Shown: positions 24,106 through 31,549 of the stretch, piece by piece
Numbering within the stretch: position 1 is the stretch's first letter
Layout of the letters: each line of letters starts with the position of its first letter
From: Chloroflexota bacterium
GTDB taxonomy: Bacteria; Chloroflexota; Anaerolineae; Anaerolineales; UBA4823
Direction of reading: 5' to 3'
Length of the DNA stretch: 37,606 nt
Assembly (NCBI GenBank): GCA_030669775.1
Contig: DAOVCZ010000001.1
Coordinates: 1 to 37,606 of the forward strand
Made by a program: the position numbers and the translations under genes
The notes under the pieces: generated by a model
Seen by the model: only the letters and a program-made list of their open reading frames with translations
Databases searched by the model: none
What the model was told of the DNA's origin: nothing

Positions 24106-24764
24106 TGGGCCTCCTGGGGGAAAATGGGTTCCGGGTTTCCAAGAATCGGCTGCGGTTGGGAGATATGGATCTGCCAAAGGGCGACAACTGTAGCTACCGA
24201 TTCACGCAGATTCCAGAATGTCTGAGATGAACGGCGATACTGGCGAAGATCAGCAGGCACGCCAACCGCAGTGACACCGAGTAAATTGCAGGTATATAAG
24301 GCACGCGGCAGGTGAAAAGATTGGCTGACCAATATAGCCGATTCGAGGTTAAAAATCTCTCGTGCTCGATAGCATGTGTCGTAGGTGCGTCTGCCAGCAT
24401 AATCGAGGATGATATCTTCATCGGGGATGCCTAAACCGATGGCATAGTCCCGCATAGCCCCTGGCTCATTGTGGCTGGGAGTGCTGTTATCACCACTCAT
24501 GAGCAGCTTTTCTGCCTTCCCGGAGTTGTATAGGCCAGCGGCAGTGGCTACTCGATCTCTCAGAACTGGTGTTGGGGATCCATCCCTGTAGAGACCAGCA
24601 CCGAAGACGATCGCGACCTGACCAGTGGGGGTTTTCTCTGGTTCGTAGAGTCGCGATCCGGCATATACGCGCGTCAACATGCGTGGAACTGTCCCAGCGA
24701 CCAGGAGGAGAACCAGCAGGAGAATAAACAAGCCAAAGATGATTTTAATCGCTTTGCTCAGCAC
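24102..24764 (-). CDS. SanA/YdcF-type DUF218 membrane protein
   Basis: The protein has 220 residues from a GTG start at 24764. An N-terminal membrane helix (about 5-28) is followed by the DUF218 domain: VAIVFGAGLYRDGSPTPVLRDRV, then LLMSGDNS, EPGAMRDYAIGLGIPDEDI, DYAGRRTYDTCYRA and VSQSFHLPRAL. SanA and YdcF relatives affect envelope integrity; ElyC, another member, affects peptidoglycan lipid-carrier use. The biochemical activity is unsettled. A TAAAAT box ends six bases before the GTG. The HD gene overlaps its stop. Confidence 0.9.
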   Translation of the reverse strand: MLSKAIKIIFGLFILLLVLLLVAGTVPRMLTRVYAGSRLYEPEKTPTGQVAIVFGAGLYRDGSPTPVLRDRVATAAGLYNSGKAEKLLMSGDNSTPSHNEPGAMRDYAIGLGIPDEDIILDYAGRRTYDTCYRAREIFNLESAILVSQSFHLPRALYTCNLLGVTAVGVPADLRQYRRSSQTFWNLRESVATVVALWQIHISQPQPILGNPEPIFPQEAQ

Positions 24765-24770
24765 GGGCGA

Positions 24771-24776
24771 ATTTTA
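24771..24776 (-). promoter_or_regulatory. -10 box of the SanA-like gene (leaderless layout)
   Basis: TAAAAT on the minus strand is six bases from the GTG at 24764. The -35 position falls exactly at the near end of the palindrome at 24794-24821, where the hexamer (AGGTAG) is poor. A site-specific activator or repressor could act there. Confidence 0.4.
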
Positions 24777-24793
24777 CCATGCCGAGAAGGTAA

Positions 24794-24821
24794 CTACCTG
24801 ATACCAAATGATATCAGGTAG
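24794..24821. promoter_or_regulatory. Perfect 10-bp inverted repeat upstream of the SanA-like gene
   Basis: CTACCTGATA (24794-24803) and its exact complement (24812-24821) flank eight bases. No U tract follows on the minus strand (TTACCTTCTCGG), so it is a poor terminator for the phnE-type gene ending at 24949. Its near edge covers the -35 position of the SanA-like promoter, which suits an operator. A second, looser hairpin (GGGCAGG at 24825 with CCTGCCC at 24859) lies between it and the permease gene. Confidence 0.5.
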
Positions 24822-24948
24822 TGGGGGCAGGTATAGAAACACCCTGGACGGGTACCAGCCTGCCCTACATATGGAGGTAGGAAAGTGGTGTTTTGTTATT
24901 TTTGGACAGACGACTAAGATAAGACGTGGTCTTGTTTCGAATATTTAC

Positions 24949-26766
24949 TTATACAAATCGCTTGCGCAGGATCGAGCTGGTGTAATCCATGGTTGCCACC
25001 ACGATGGCGATGGCGATCATCTGGGTGCTGGCAGCCCGGTAATCGAGCAGGCGGATATTTTGCTGCAGCAAAAAGCCGATCCCACCACCACCAGCGAAAC
25101 CGATGATCGTGGACATACGTACATTGATATCCCAGCGGTACATGGTGAAGGAAATATATGGCGTAACGATTTGGGGCACGACGGCGTAGACGATGGTTTG
25201 GATGCGGTTGGCGCCGGTAGCCTGCACAGCCTCAAGTGGGCCGGGAAGAATACTCTCGACTTGTTCAGAATACAGCTTGGCCAGGGCCGCAGTGGTGTGC
25301 AGTCCTAAGGCCAACGCCCCAGCAAAGGGTCCAATCCCAACCCAGACGACGAAGATGATCACATAAATCAATGGTTCGATAGAGCGGGTGGCGTTGAGCA
25401 GGGTGCGGGTGATGGTGTAGATCACTGATCCAATCGGCAGCGCTCTTTTGGGAGTCACCCAAAGAGCCAACGCCATCCCAAGTAAAGCACCCACTCCTGC
25501 AGGAATGTAAAAGGTTCTGGTCAGGTCGCCAATTTGGTACAACCAATCGATGCCTGCTCCAACCAGAGCGAAAACAGTCGCCCCAGCGATCCCAGAAACG
25601 ATAACGTTGATAAATTTCACTGCATTTGGTGACCAGCTGTCAGAGACAAGTTGACCGATGCGACCGCTAAAGCTGCCCAGTACCCCGCCGACAGCCATGG
25701 CTGCCAGGGCCGGGGTGATCATACGAAAAATGTCAGACAATTGGAAGACGAAGTTGCCCAGGAAACCGAATGGGCCCAGGTTATCCTCTAAGTAATCGCC
25801 GATATAGAATCCAAGGTAAGCAATAAAGTTAAAAACGAAGAGCACCAGCCCAGCAGCGACTGCCAAAGCTAACAGGCGAGCGATCCTCACTGATAGCTTT
25901 GGTTGCTTAATTTCCTCAGCGGGGACAGCCCACCTGACGATCAACCAGATCACCAGGGAGCTGATCAGAATCCCAACCAGTATCACAATGATGTCCTCAG
26001 AGAGACTCTCGCTGAATCCGCCGATCCAGCGGGCTACCTGGATTCCCAACCCAATACCTACCGTCCAACCCAATACCGATAGGGCAACACTGGTCAGGGG
26101 GCTTTTCACCTCCTCCATTAAGTTGCGCGCAGCCAGGAAGCTGATGAATATGGCCAGCAAGGTGCCGAAGGTGGTCGCCAGCAGGGCTAGAAAGACGGTT
26201 TCCAGGATTTTATCGATCGTGGACCATGCTAAAGGTGAGAGGCGTGGTGAGCCCACATTCATGCGAGCGGTGGCGCGTATAATTTGGGCTTCTTCGACTG
26301 GCTGGCGATTGGGCAGCTCGGTTTTTATTTCGAACTCGCCATCCGAATTTGTTTCAAAGTTGCCGATCTGCAGTTTTGCGCCACTGGGGGGGATGAAATT
26401 CAGTGGCCCTCTGGTTTCCGGTATGAAGTTGAAGCCATTGATGGTAACGAATTCTTTCGGACCCGCGCATGGTGGGTCGACGACTATGTAAGGACCTGAT
26501 TTATCCACTTCAATCTCTGGCTCACCGTCCTCAGGACAGGGCATGTAAAAGGGGACCTCGACATCCATCTCTTCCTTATCATATTCAATGATGTCCGGGT
26601 GAGCCAAGGCTCGTAATATACGGGTGAGTTGGGTAAGCCGCTCCTCGGAGCGTGTGGTCTCGAAATTTACATCGGTGACGCTGAACGCAAAGGCATATAC
26701 CACAAGAACCACGATGATAGCGACAGCGATGCCGATGGATCGAAGTAAAGATCGCTCTTTTTTCAC
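24949..26766 (-). CDS. Enlarged PhnE-type ABC permease with extracytoplasmic domain
   Basis: The protein has 605 residues from GTG 26766, which has a GAGGTG ribosome-binding site about nine bases upstream; a TTG at 26781 is the alternative. Ordinary PhnE has about 270 residues. A first membrane helix (about 9-30) is followed by some 130 extracytoplasmic residues with an Ig/IPT-like stretch (VTINGFNFIP). The PhnE core then begins (ETVFLALLATTFGTLLAIFISFLAARN). About 190 residues with several extra membrane helices interrupt it, and the core resumes with the ABC-coupling loop EAVQATGANRIQTIVYAVVPQI and INVRMSTIIGFAGGGGIGFLL. It should form the import channel for the PhnC-type ATPase, with which it overlaps or abuts. 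Substrate unproven. Confidence 0.9.
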   Translation of the reverse strand: MKKERSLLRSIGIAVAIIVVLVVYAFAFSVTDVNFETTRSEERLTQLTRILRALAHPDIIEYDKEEMDVEVPFYMPCPEDGEPEIEVDKSGPYIVVDPPCAGPKEFVTINGFNFIPETRGPLNFIPPSGAKLQIGNFETNSDGEFEIKTELPNRQPVEEAQIIRATARMNVGSPRLSPLAWSTIDKILETVFLALLATTFGTLLAIFISFLAARNLMEEVKSPLTSVALSVLGWTVGIGLGIQVARWIGGFSESLSEDIIVILVGILISSLVIWLIVRWAVPAEEIKQPKLSVRIARLLALAVAAGLVLFVFNFIAYLGFYIGDYLEDNLGPFGFLGNFVFQLSDIFRMITPALAAMAVGGVLGSFSGRIGQLVSDSWSPNAVKFINVIVSGIAGATVFALVGAGIDWLYQIGDLTRTFYIPAGVGALLGMALALWVTPKRALPIGSVIYTITRTLLNATRSIEPLIYVIIFVVWVGIGPFAGALALGLHTTAALAKLYSEQVESILPGPLEAVQATGANRIQTIVYAVVPQIVTPYISFTMYRWDINVRMSTIIGFAGGGGIGFLLQQNIRLLDYRAASTQMIAIAIVVATMDYTSSILRKRFV

Positions 26767-26777
26767 AGTGTCACACC

Positions 26778-27530
26778 TCAACCGATTCGTTCGGCTTCTT
26801 TACCATATATCTCTTTGAATTTCTCGTCATCGATCTCTCCAGGTGGTCCATCAAACATAAGTAACCCCTCGTTGAGGGCGATCGCCCGGTCAGCGTAGCG
26901 GTGCACCAGATCCAGGAAGTGCAAACTGCATAAGATCATCACTCCGTCTTCTTTGTTGATCTGTTCAAGGTACTGCATGATCGTATGGGCCAGTACGGGG
27001 TCGAGGCTGGCCACTGGCTCGTCGGCCAGGATCATCTCAGGCTCTTGCACCATGGCCCGGGCGATGCCCACCCGCTGCTGCTGCCCGCCGCTCAATTCAT
27101 CGGCGCGTTTATAAGCCTGGTCGGTGATGCCCACCCGCTCCAGCTGCTGCATAGCCAGATCGATATCCTTTTTGGGAAATCTGTTGAACACGCTCATGAA
27201 AGGGTTGACATAGCCCAACCGACCGGCCAGCACATTGGTGAGTACCTTGGAACGGCTGACCAGGTTGAAATGCTGGAAGACCATGCCCATTTTGCGGCGA
27301 ATGCGCAGCATTTCATCCTGGCTGGCCCTGGTGATATCCACCCCATTCCAGACGATCTCACCAGCGGTCGGTTCGACCAGGCGGTTAATACAGCGCAGCA
27401 GGGTGGACTTCCCAGAGCCGCTCAAGCCGATGCAGGCCAGGAATTCTCCGGGTTCAACTTTAAAGCTGACCTTGTCGAGGGCCAGGACGTCTCCGGGGTA
27501 GATTTTGGTTAGATTCTTTACTTCTAGCAT
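26778..27530 (-). CDS. PhnC-type ABC transporter ATP-binding protein
   Basis: The protein has 250 residues. The Walker A is GLSGSGKST (about 36-44), the Q-loop region GMVFQHFNLV, the signature LSGGQQQR, Walker B MILADEPVASLDP, and the switch histidine lies in CSLHFLDL. The NVLAGRLGYVNPF insert and the ADEPVASLDP phrase are typical of PhnC, the phosphonate/phosphite importer ATPase. It powers the adjacent PhnE-type permease and might also serve the amino-acid-type permease upstream, which has no ATPase of its own. No ribosome-binding site precedes the ATG; a poor TAAATC box ends six bases before it, which may mean another leaderless start. Confidence 0.93.
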   Translation of the reverse strand: MLEVKNLTKIYPGDVLALDKVSFKVEPGEFLACIGLSGSGKSTLLRCINRLVEPTAGEIVWNGVDITRASQDEMLRIRRKMGMVFQHFNLVSRSKVLTNVLAGRLGYVNPFMSVFNRFPKKDIDLAMQQLERVGITDQAYKRADELSGGQQQRVGIARAMVQEPEMILADEPVASLDPVLAHTIMQYLEQINKEDGVMILCSLHFLDLVHRYADRAIALNEGLLMFDGPPGEIDDEKFKEIYGKEAERIG

Positions 27531-27629
27531 ATGTTTGATTTACACCGATCTCTTATGTAAGAATTGAAAGTGGAACTGATTAGAATTAACCCGATTTGCA
27601 GTTGTTCCTATCCTTTTATAGAGAAAAAA

Positions 27630-27834
27630 TGTCACTCTGAGCGACTGAAAGGAGCGAAGAGTCCCTATCAATGCCATCCGGAAAAAGCGCGCAGCGGAGT
27701 GAAGAATCTCCAGGTCTGTTGCCGAGACTCTTCCCCCCGGTCTGTCCGACCAGGGACAGGCCCCCGGTCTGTCCGACCAGGGACAGGCCCTCGGTCCGTC
27801 CGACCAAGGACGGGGCTGGCGCTCCAGAGTGACA
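27630..27834. repeat. MITE-like element A with terminal inverted repeats and a 27-bp tandem repeat
   Basis: TGTCACTCTGAGCG (27630-27643) is matched near the other end by its inverse with one extra base (27820-27834). Inside are three direct copies of a 27-bp unit (27738-27764, 27765-27791, 27792-27818; the third has several changes), each able to form a CTGTCC/GGACAG hairpin. Inner GAAGAGTC/GACTCTTC segments add a further stem. No transposase is present. A 102-residue open frame through it is a low-complexity by-product. Confidence 0.75.
27738..27818. repeat. Three tandem 27-bp hairpin units
   Basis: Units one and two are identical except for the last base; unit three differs at a few positions and by a degenerate end. 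The core CTGTCCGACCAGGGACAG forms a 6-bp stem with a 6-base loop. There are no spacers between units, so it is not a CRISPR array. Confidence 0.85.
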
Positions 27835-27910
27835 AACATAATATTCACATTTGACAGAGCACTAATCTCCTGAAGACTAAGGTAGCAGCTTAAGGTAAGA
27901 CTACCTAAGT

Positions 27911-28063
27911 AAGTGGTACTCTCGTTAAATTCGGATAGAAACCTGACAGGTTTCGGACTGGTTACATAAAGTTGTAATTACTATTGTTATGTAAAATGCA
28001 CCCAGATATTCGAGTATTCGTAAACCTGTCAGGTTTTCAGTTACTTAGCGAGAATACCAGTAA
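27911..28063. repeat. MITE-like element B with about 43-bp terminal inverted repeats
   Basis: The left arm (27911-27953) and right arm (28022-28063) are inverse copies with some mismatches. Each starts with a GTGGTACTCTCG-like end and finishes on the palindrome AAACCTGACAGGTTT (27939-27953) or AAACCTGTCAGGTTT (28022-28036). About 68 AT-rich bases lie between. It codes for nothing. Confidence 0.7.
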
Positions 28064-28097
28064 GTGTTGGAAATTAAATTCAACCAATTACTCTTGG

Positions 28098-28284
28098 TGT
28101 CATTGCGAGTGTCTCCACCCCGAAAACGGGGCTCAAACAGAAAGAAACAAAGTAGTTTCTTAGTAGGAGCGTAGCGACGAAGCAATCTCATAAAAACGGG
28201 CTAGGTTTACGCTTATTTTCGGGGATTGCCCCGCTGAAAAAAACGGGACAGGCTTCGTCGGGCTTCGCCCTCCTCGCAATGACA
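28098..28284. repeat. MITE-like element C bounded by TGTCATTGCGAG inverted repeats
   Basis: TGTCATTGCGAG (28098-28109) and its exact complement (28273-28284) bound 163 bases. The interior contains GTAGCGACGAAGCAATCTC and its partly inverted partner GCTTCGTCGGGCTTCG, plus CCCCGAAAACGGGG-type hairpins. It resembles widespread intergenic repeats with TCATTGCGAG ends; that resemblance is from memory, not a search. Confidence 0.7.
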
Positions 28285-28352
28285 TTATGACATTCTGTCG
28301 AGATTTTCTTGACGATATTAGATAAATAAACGAAATAATCTCCTATTTTTAA

Positions 28353-28383
28353 TTAGCCCCGGGTCGTCTGTACCCGGGGCTAA
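28353..28383 (-). terminator. Strong hairpin terminator after the fused binding-protein gene
   Basis: A perfect 12-bp stem (TTAGCCCCGGGT at 28353-28364 with its complement at 28372-28383) has a 7-base loop. On the minus strand it lies 19 bases after the stop and is followed by TTAAAAAT; on the plus strand it is followed by a run of A. It probably ends transcription of the permease-binding-protein pair before the phnC-type gene, making the two halves of the locus separate transcripts. Confidence 0.75.
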
Positions 28384-28402
28384 AAAAATTGAGCGAAAGG
28401 AT

Positions 28403-30262
28403 TTACTCGCCGACGTTCTCCAGCGTGATCCCTTGCGCTTCCATCATGATGCGAATGCCGTCGAAGTTCTCATCGAAGATCGGACCTGCTCCAGTCCATC
28501 CGTAAAAGTCTTCGGAGCAGATCGTCTCTGCATCTACCTGGCAGGCATCCGATGCAAGGTAGTTGAGAATGGCTGTAATGATGTTTCCTTTGAGTTCCTC
28601 AGGGAATTCGGGCGACCAGGACATCGTGTCGTTGGGAATCTCATTCGTGAGGGCCAGGATGCGCACTTTCTGAATTACGTCTGGTGCTTCCTCGCGGATC
28701 AGCTGGCGGGCATCCATAACCCGGTAGGGGCCGCAGTATAATTTGTTTTCCTCATTCACGGCACACTCTTCAACCAGCTCATCGGGGATATCGGGGGGAT
28801 CACCAATCTTCCACTCGCCATCCGTTATTTGTGGAACGCTGTAGAAGTTGGTACCGAAATCAACTTCGCCATTGTATACCGCCCGTGCTGTTTCTCCATG
28901 ACCGCCGGTCTCCACCTGATCGCCAACGGTGATCCCCGCGGCAGCCAGTTCAGCTGCTGGGTAGAGGTAGCCGGAGGTGGAGGTGACTTCGCCAAATCCC
29001 CAGGTCTTACCCTCCAGGTCCTCCAGGGTCTGGATATCGCTGTCGCGCTGGACGATATACTGGGTCCAGTAGATGTTCCAGCCATAGCGCTCCGATGCCA
29101 GGGCGGGTTCCACACCGCACAGCTGGTTGGCGAGCGCGTAGCCCATGGCGGGGATGAAGGCGATCGTATCCGTCGGGGAAGCGCACATCTCCTCGATAGT
29201 CGCGGCATAGGAAGTGGGCACGCTGACCTCGTAGACCAGGCCAGTAGCTTCGCTGAGCATTTCCTCTATGGCGTCGCCGCTCTCGATCATGAAGTCGACG
29301 TTGACGGATGGCACGAACAAGACCTTGATCGGGTGATCCTCTGTGCCAATTTCAACCTCTTCCTCTTCGTAAGCACCTGCACCGAGATCACCGAACAAAG
29401 CAGCGATGTCATCTTCTGACATGACAAACCACTTAGCATTTATCTCATCCAGGAATCCATCTTCTCTCATCGCGGCCAGGACCGCGTTGAAGGGTTCCAC
29501 CAGGTCGCTGCCCTGGGGGAAGATGAAGCCCAGTTCATCAAACGAGATTGAAGGACCAACCAGTTTCAATTGATCCGCATAGACACCAACGTATCCCAGA
29601 CCAGCAATTTCGTCGATGATTACACCATCAACATCGCCGGAAAGCAAGGCCTGAATAGCAAGGGGGAATGTATCGGTAGCCAAGATTCGATCGTCCGGTA
29701 GGAACTTCAAAGCTGCGTTGTAGTTGGTGGTTCCTACTTGCTCAGCTAACATTGTATCGGGATCAGCTGCCAGCTCGTCAGCAGATTCGAAGCGATCATC
29801 ATCAAGCTGGACTAATAAGCGTTGATCGATGCTCACATAGCCGTCGGAGTAATCGACCTGCTTGGCGCGCTCCTCGGTGATGGTGATTCCGTCGGCAGCC
29901 ATGTCAAACTGTCCATCGGCCACGGAGGCGATCATCGTATCCCAACCGAATTCGATATATTCAGGTACGCAATTCAGACGGACGCAGGCTTCATTGAGGA
30001 AGTCGTAATCCCAGCCAGCTGCCTCGCCGGTCGCTAAGGCCTCGAAGTTGAAAGGTATGAAGGCGTTCTCGACGGCGATGGTGATCACCCGCCCACCCAG
30101 ATCGGGCAGCAACATCTCTTCTTCGGGTTCCGGTTCGGGTGGTTTGGTGGGTTCGGGTTCTACTGCCTCCGGTTCCGGAGTGGGGGTGGCTGCCGGTGCA
30201 CAGGCTGCCAAGACCATGCTGGCCACAATCAATATACTAATCAATAGAAAAATTTTCTTCAT
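28403..30262 (-). CDS. Dual-domain substrate-binding lipoprotein: SBP_bac_3 fused to PhnD-like
   Basis: The protein has 619 residues, about twice a normal binding protein. The lipoprotein signal ends in MVLAAC (Cys21), followed by a Pro/Glu linker to about 53. Domain one (about 57-285) is an amino-acid-type binding fold: GWDYDFLNEAC, then DGITITEERAKQVDYSDGYV with the ligand-carboxylate arginine pattern, then LLSGDVDGVIIDE. Domain two (about 308-600) is PhnD-like: IKVLFVPSVNVDFMIESGDAIEEMLSEATG, then SYAATIEEM, LEDLEGKTWGFGEVTSTSGYLYPAAELAAAG, and VYNGEVDFG. A GGAGGAG ribosome-binding site precedes the ATG. The amino-acid-type permease lies upstream and the PhnC/PhnE-type pair downstream. The ligands are unknown; the fusion itself is clear. 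Confidence 0.93.
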   Translation of the reverse strand: MKKIFLLISILIVASMVLAACAPAATPTPEPEAVEPEPTKPPEPEPEEEMLLPDLGGRVITIAVENAFIPFNFEALATGEAAGWDYDFLNEACVRLNCVPEYIEFGWDTMIASVADGQFDMAADGITITEERAKQVDYSDGYVSIDQRLLVQLDDDRFESADELAADPDTMLAEQVGTTNYNAALKFLPDDRILATDTFPLAIQALLSGDVDGVIIDEIAGLGYVGVYADQLKLVGPSISFDELGFIFPQGSDLVEPFNAVLAAMREDGFLDEINAKWFVMSEDDIAALFGDLGAGAYEEEEVEIGTEDHPIKVLFVPSVNVDFMIESGDAIEEMLSEATGLVYEVSVPTSYAATIEEMCASPTDTIAFIPAMGYALANQLCGVEPALASERYGWNIYWTQYIVQRDSDIQTLEDLEGKTWGFGEVTSTSGYLYPAAELAAAGITVGDQVETGGHGETARAVYNGEVDFGTNFYSVPQITDGEWKIGDPPDIPDELVEECAVNEENKLYCGPYRVMDARQLIREEAPDVIQKVRILALTNEIPNDTMSWSPEFPEELKGNIITAILNYLASDACQVDAETICSEDFYGWTGAGPIFDENFDGIRIMMEAQGITLENVGE

Positions 30263-30332
30263 TTTGGTTTTCTCCTCCAGAGAAATATTTTAGAATTTTC
30301 ATTCGGGTTATTGGTTTTGGTTTTTCCTAATA

Positions 30333-30342
30333 CACCTCCTTT
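30333..30342 (-). promoter_or_regulatory. Ten-base perfect anti-16S (Shine-Dalgarno) match with no start codon
   Basis: On the minus strand AAAGGAGGTG is fully complementary to the 16S 3' end. No ATG, GTG or TTG follows within the usual 5-12 bases. It sits in the 110-base gap between the permease stop (30373) and the binding-protein start (30262), partly in a small CCTTT/AAAGG hairpin. It could be a ribosome standby site or a remnant of a lost gene start. Confidence 0.45.
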
Positions 30343-30372
30343 CGATGAAAAGGGAAAGTTGCGAAGTGCATC

Positions 30373-31269
30373 TCACGTCTCTTCACTAACAGCCATGCGC
30401 CGTTCCATGTATTTGACCCCCATGGAGAGAATCAGCGTAATGCTTAGATAAAGGAAAGCCACCGTATTATAGGTCTGAGGATAAAGGAATGAAGCCGCGG
30501 AGTATTTCTTGCCCAGCTGTGTGATCTCGCCCACACCCAATACCGAGACCAGGGAAGATTCTTTTAACATCGAGATAAAGTCGTTCCCTAAAGGTGGCAT
30601 GATACGGCGTAGCGCTTGTGGCATCACCACATAGCGCATGGTCTGAAACCAACTTAAGCCTAGTGCGTTGGAGGCTTCCAGCTGGCCTTTCTCGATGGAT
30701 TGGATGCCGCTGCGAAAGACCTCCGACGAGAATGCACCGTAGTTAATCGCCAGGGCAATGATACCACGGATGACAAAACTGACTCCGCGCGAGGTCAGAC
30801 TGCTCAATGCGTTGTCAGCAGCCAACCAGCCCATGCTGACCATCCAGTCGCCTAAAGAGTTAAGCAGATTGATGCTGGCTGGGATGATCACTAAGGCAGT
30901 GTAGAAAATGAGCACGATCACCGGAATCCCGCGGATGATCTGCACATACAGCGTGGCTAGATTTCTGGCGATCACACTAAAGATATTACTGCCTTCTGAC
31001 ATCTGGGCAAAGGCAGTGATCAAGCCGATGATTATGGATAAAGAAAATGAAACCAGTGTGACAATGACTGTCAACCGGATGCCGGCAATCAGGTAGACGA
31101 TGATATTCTGGTAGGTGGCGTTGGTGGTGAAACTGTAAACCAGCAAGACCCCCATTAAAGCCAAGAATAATCCCCACCAGGGGAAATCCGCCAGGCGATC
31201 GGTGATGCGAGTCTGCACCAAGGGGGTTGCTTCACTGGTTTTTGGGGGAGCTGTGGGTTGGGCGCTCAA
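30373..31269 (-). CDS. Polar amino-acid type ABC permease (HisM/GlnP family)
   Basis: The protein has 298 residues from TTG 31269, supported by an AGGA site eight bases upstream. A 30-residue hydrophilic head and one membrane helix (about 32-52) precede the family core: IAGIRLTVIVTLVSFSLSI, VQIIRGIPVIVLIFY, then the EAA loop EVFRSGIQSIEKGQLEASNALGLSWFQTMRYVVMPQA and LIPLGND-type end (PPLGNDFISMLKESSLVSVLGVGEI). The family imports glutamine, histidine and similar amino acids. No cognate HisP/GlnQ-type ATPase is in the window; the nearest ATPase is the PhnC-type one. The fused binding protein follows 110 bases downstream. Confidence 0.93.
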   Translation of the reverse strand: MSAQPTAPPKTSEATPLVQTRITDRLADFPWWGLFLALMGVLLVYSFTTNATYQNIIVYLIAGIRLTVIVTLVSFSLSIIIGLITAFAQMSEGSNIFSVIARNLATLYVQIIRGIPVIVLIFYTALVIIPASINLLNSLGDWMVSMGWLAADNALSSLTSRGVSFVIRGIIALAINYGAFSSEVFRSGIQSIEKGQLEASNALGLSWFQTMRYVVMPQALRRIMPPLGNDFISMLKESSLVSVLGVGEITQLGKKYSAASFLYPQTYNTVAFLYLSITLILSMGVKYMERRMAVSEET

Positions 31270-31303
31270 TATGATTTTCCTGACACTCAGGCTAATCTGG
31301 ATA

Positions 31304-31333
31304 AGAATACAATGTTTGAATTAATGAAGACAA
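31304..31333 (-). promoter_or_regulatory. Probable promoter of the amino-acid-type permease gene
   Basis: On the minus strand TTGTCT (31328-31333), 18 bases, then TATTCT (31304-31309). The transcription start would be near 31297, leaving about 28 bases with the AGGA site before TTG 31269. The rest of the 280-base gap to folC shows only a weak imperfect hairpin near 31448-31493. Confidence 0.5.
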
Positions 31334-31511
31334 CAATTAACCCAATAGATAATCGCAGTGGTTGACTGCATGGGGAAGGAGTCATAGTTTGCCAGGTCTG
31401 GATGCGCATTGAACGAGCGCTGTTCACAAACTAATAAATGATAACGCGAATTGTTGCCAAAGGCAAGTGACATTACTAACTGGTAGCAATTTTAAGGGTA
31501 GATTCAACCTC

Positions 31512-31540
31512 TTGCGTCTTGTCAGGGGCGCGGTTACAAT
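31512..31540 (+). promoter_or_regulatory. Promoter of folC (near-leaderless)
   Basis: TTGCGT (31512-31517), 17 bases, then TACAAT (31535-31540). Nine bases separate the -10 box from ATG 31550, so the transcript would start about three bases before the start codon. This is the best-formed -35/-10 pair among the leaderless-type promoters here. Confidence 0.6.
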
Positions 31541-31549
31541 GCCTACCAG

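Noticed and set aside
27738..27818. CRISPR-like array from the 27-bp repeats
   Set aside because: The units are directly adjacent with no spacers, and no cas genes are nearby.
27540..27848. Open frame of 102 codons with repeated WSDRPG-type peptides
   Set aside because: It is an artefact of the 27-bp tandem repeat (nine codons per unit) inside a mobile-like element, with no ribosome-binding site or family similarity.
31448..31493. Imperfect hairpin before folC as a riboswitch or tRNA-like structure
   Set aside because: The arms pair only through several wobble pairs, no conserved riboswitch core is visible, and it lies upstream of the folC promoter.
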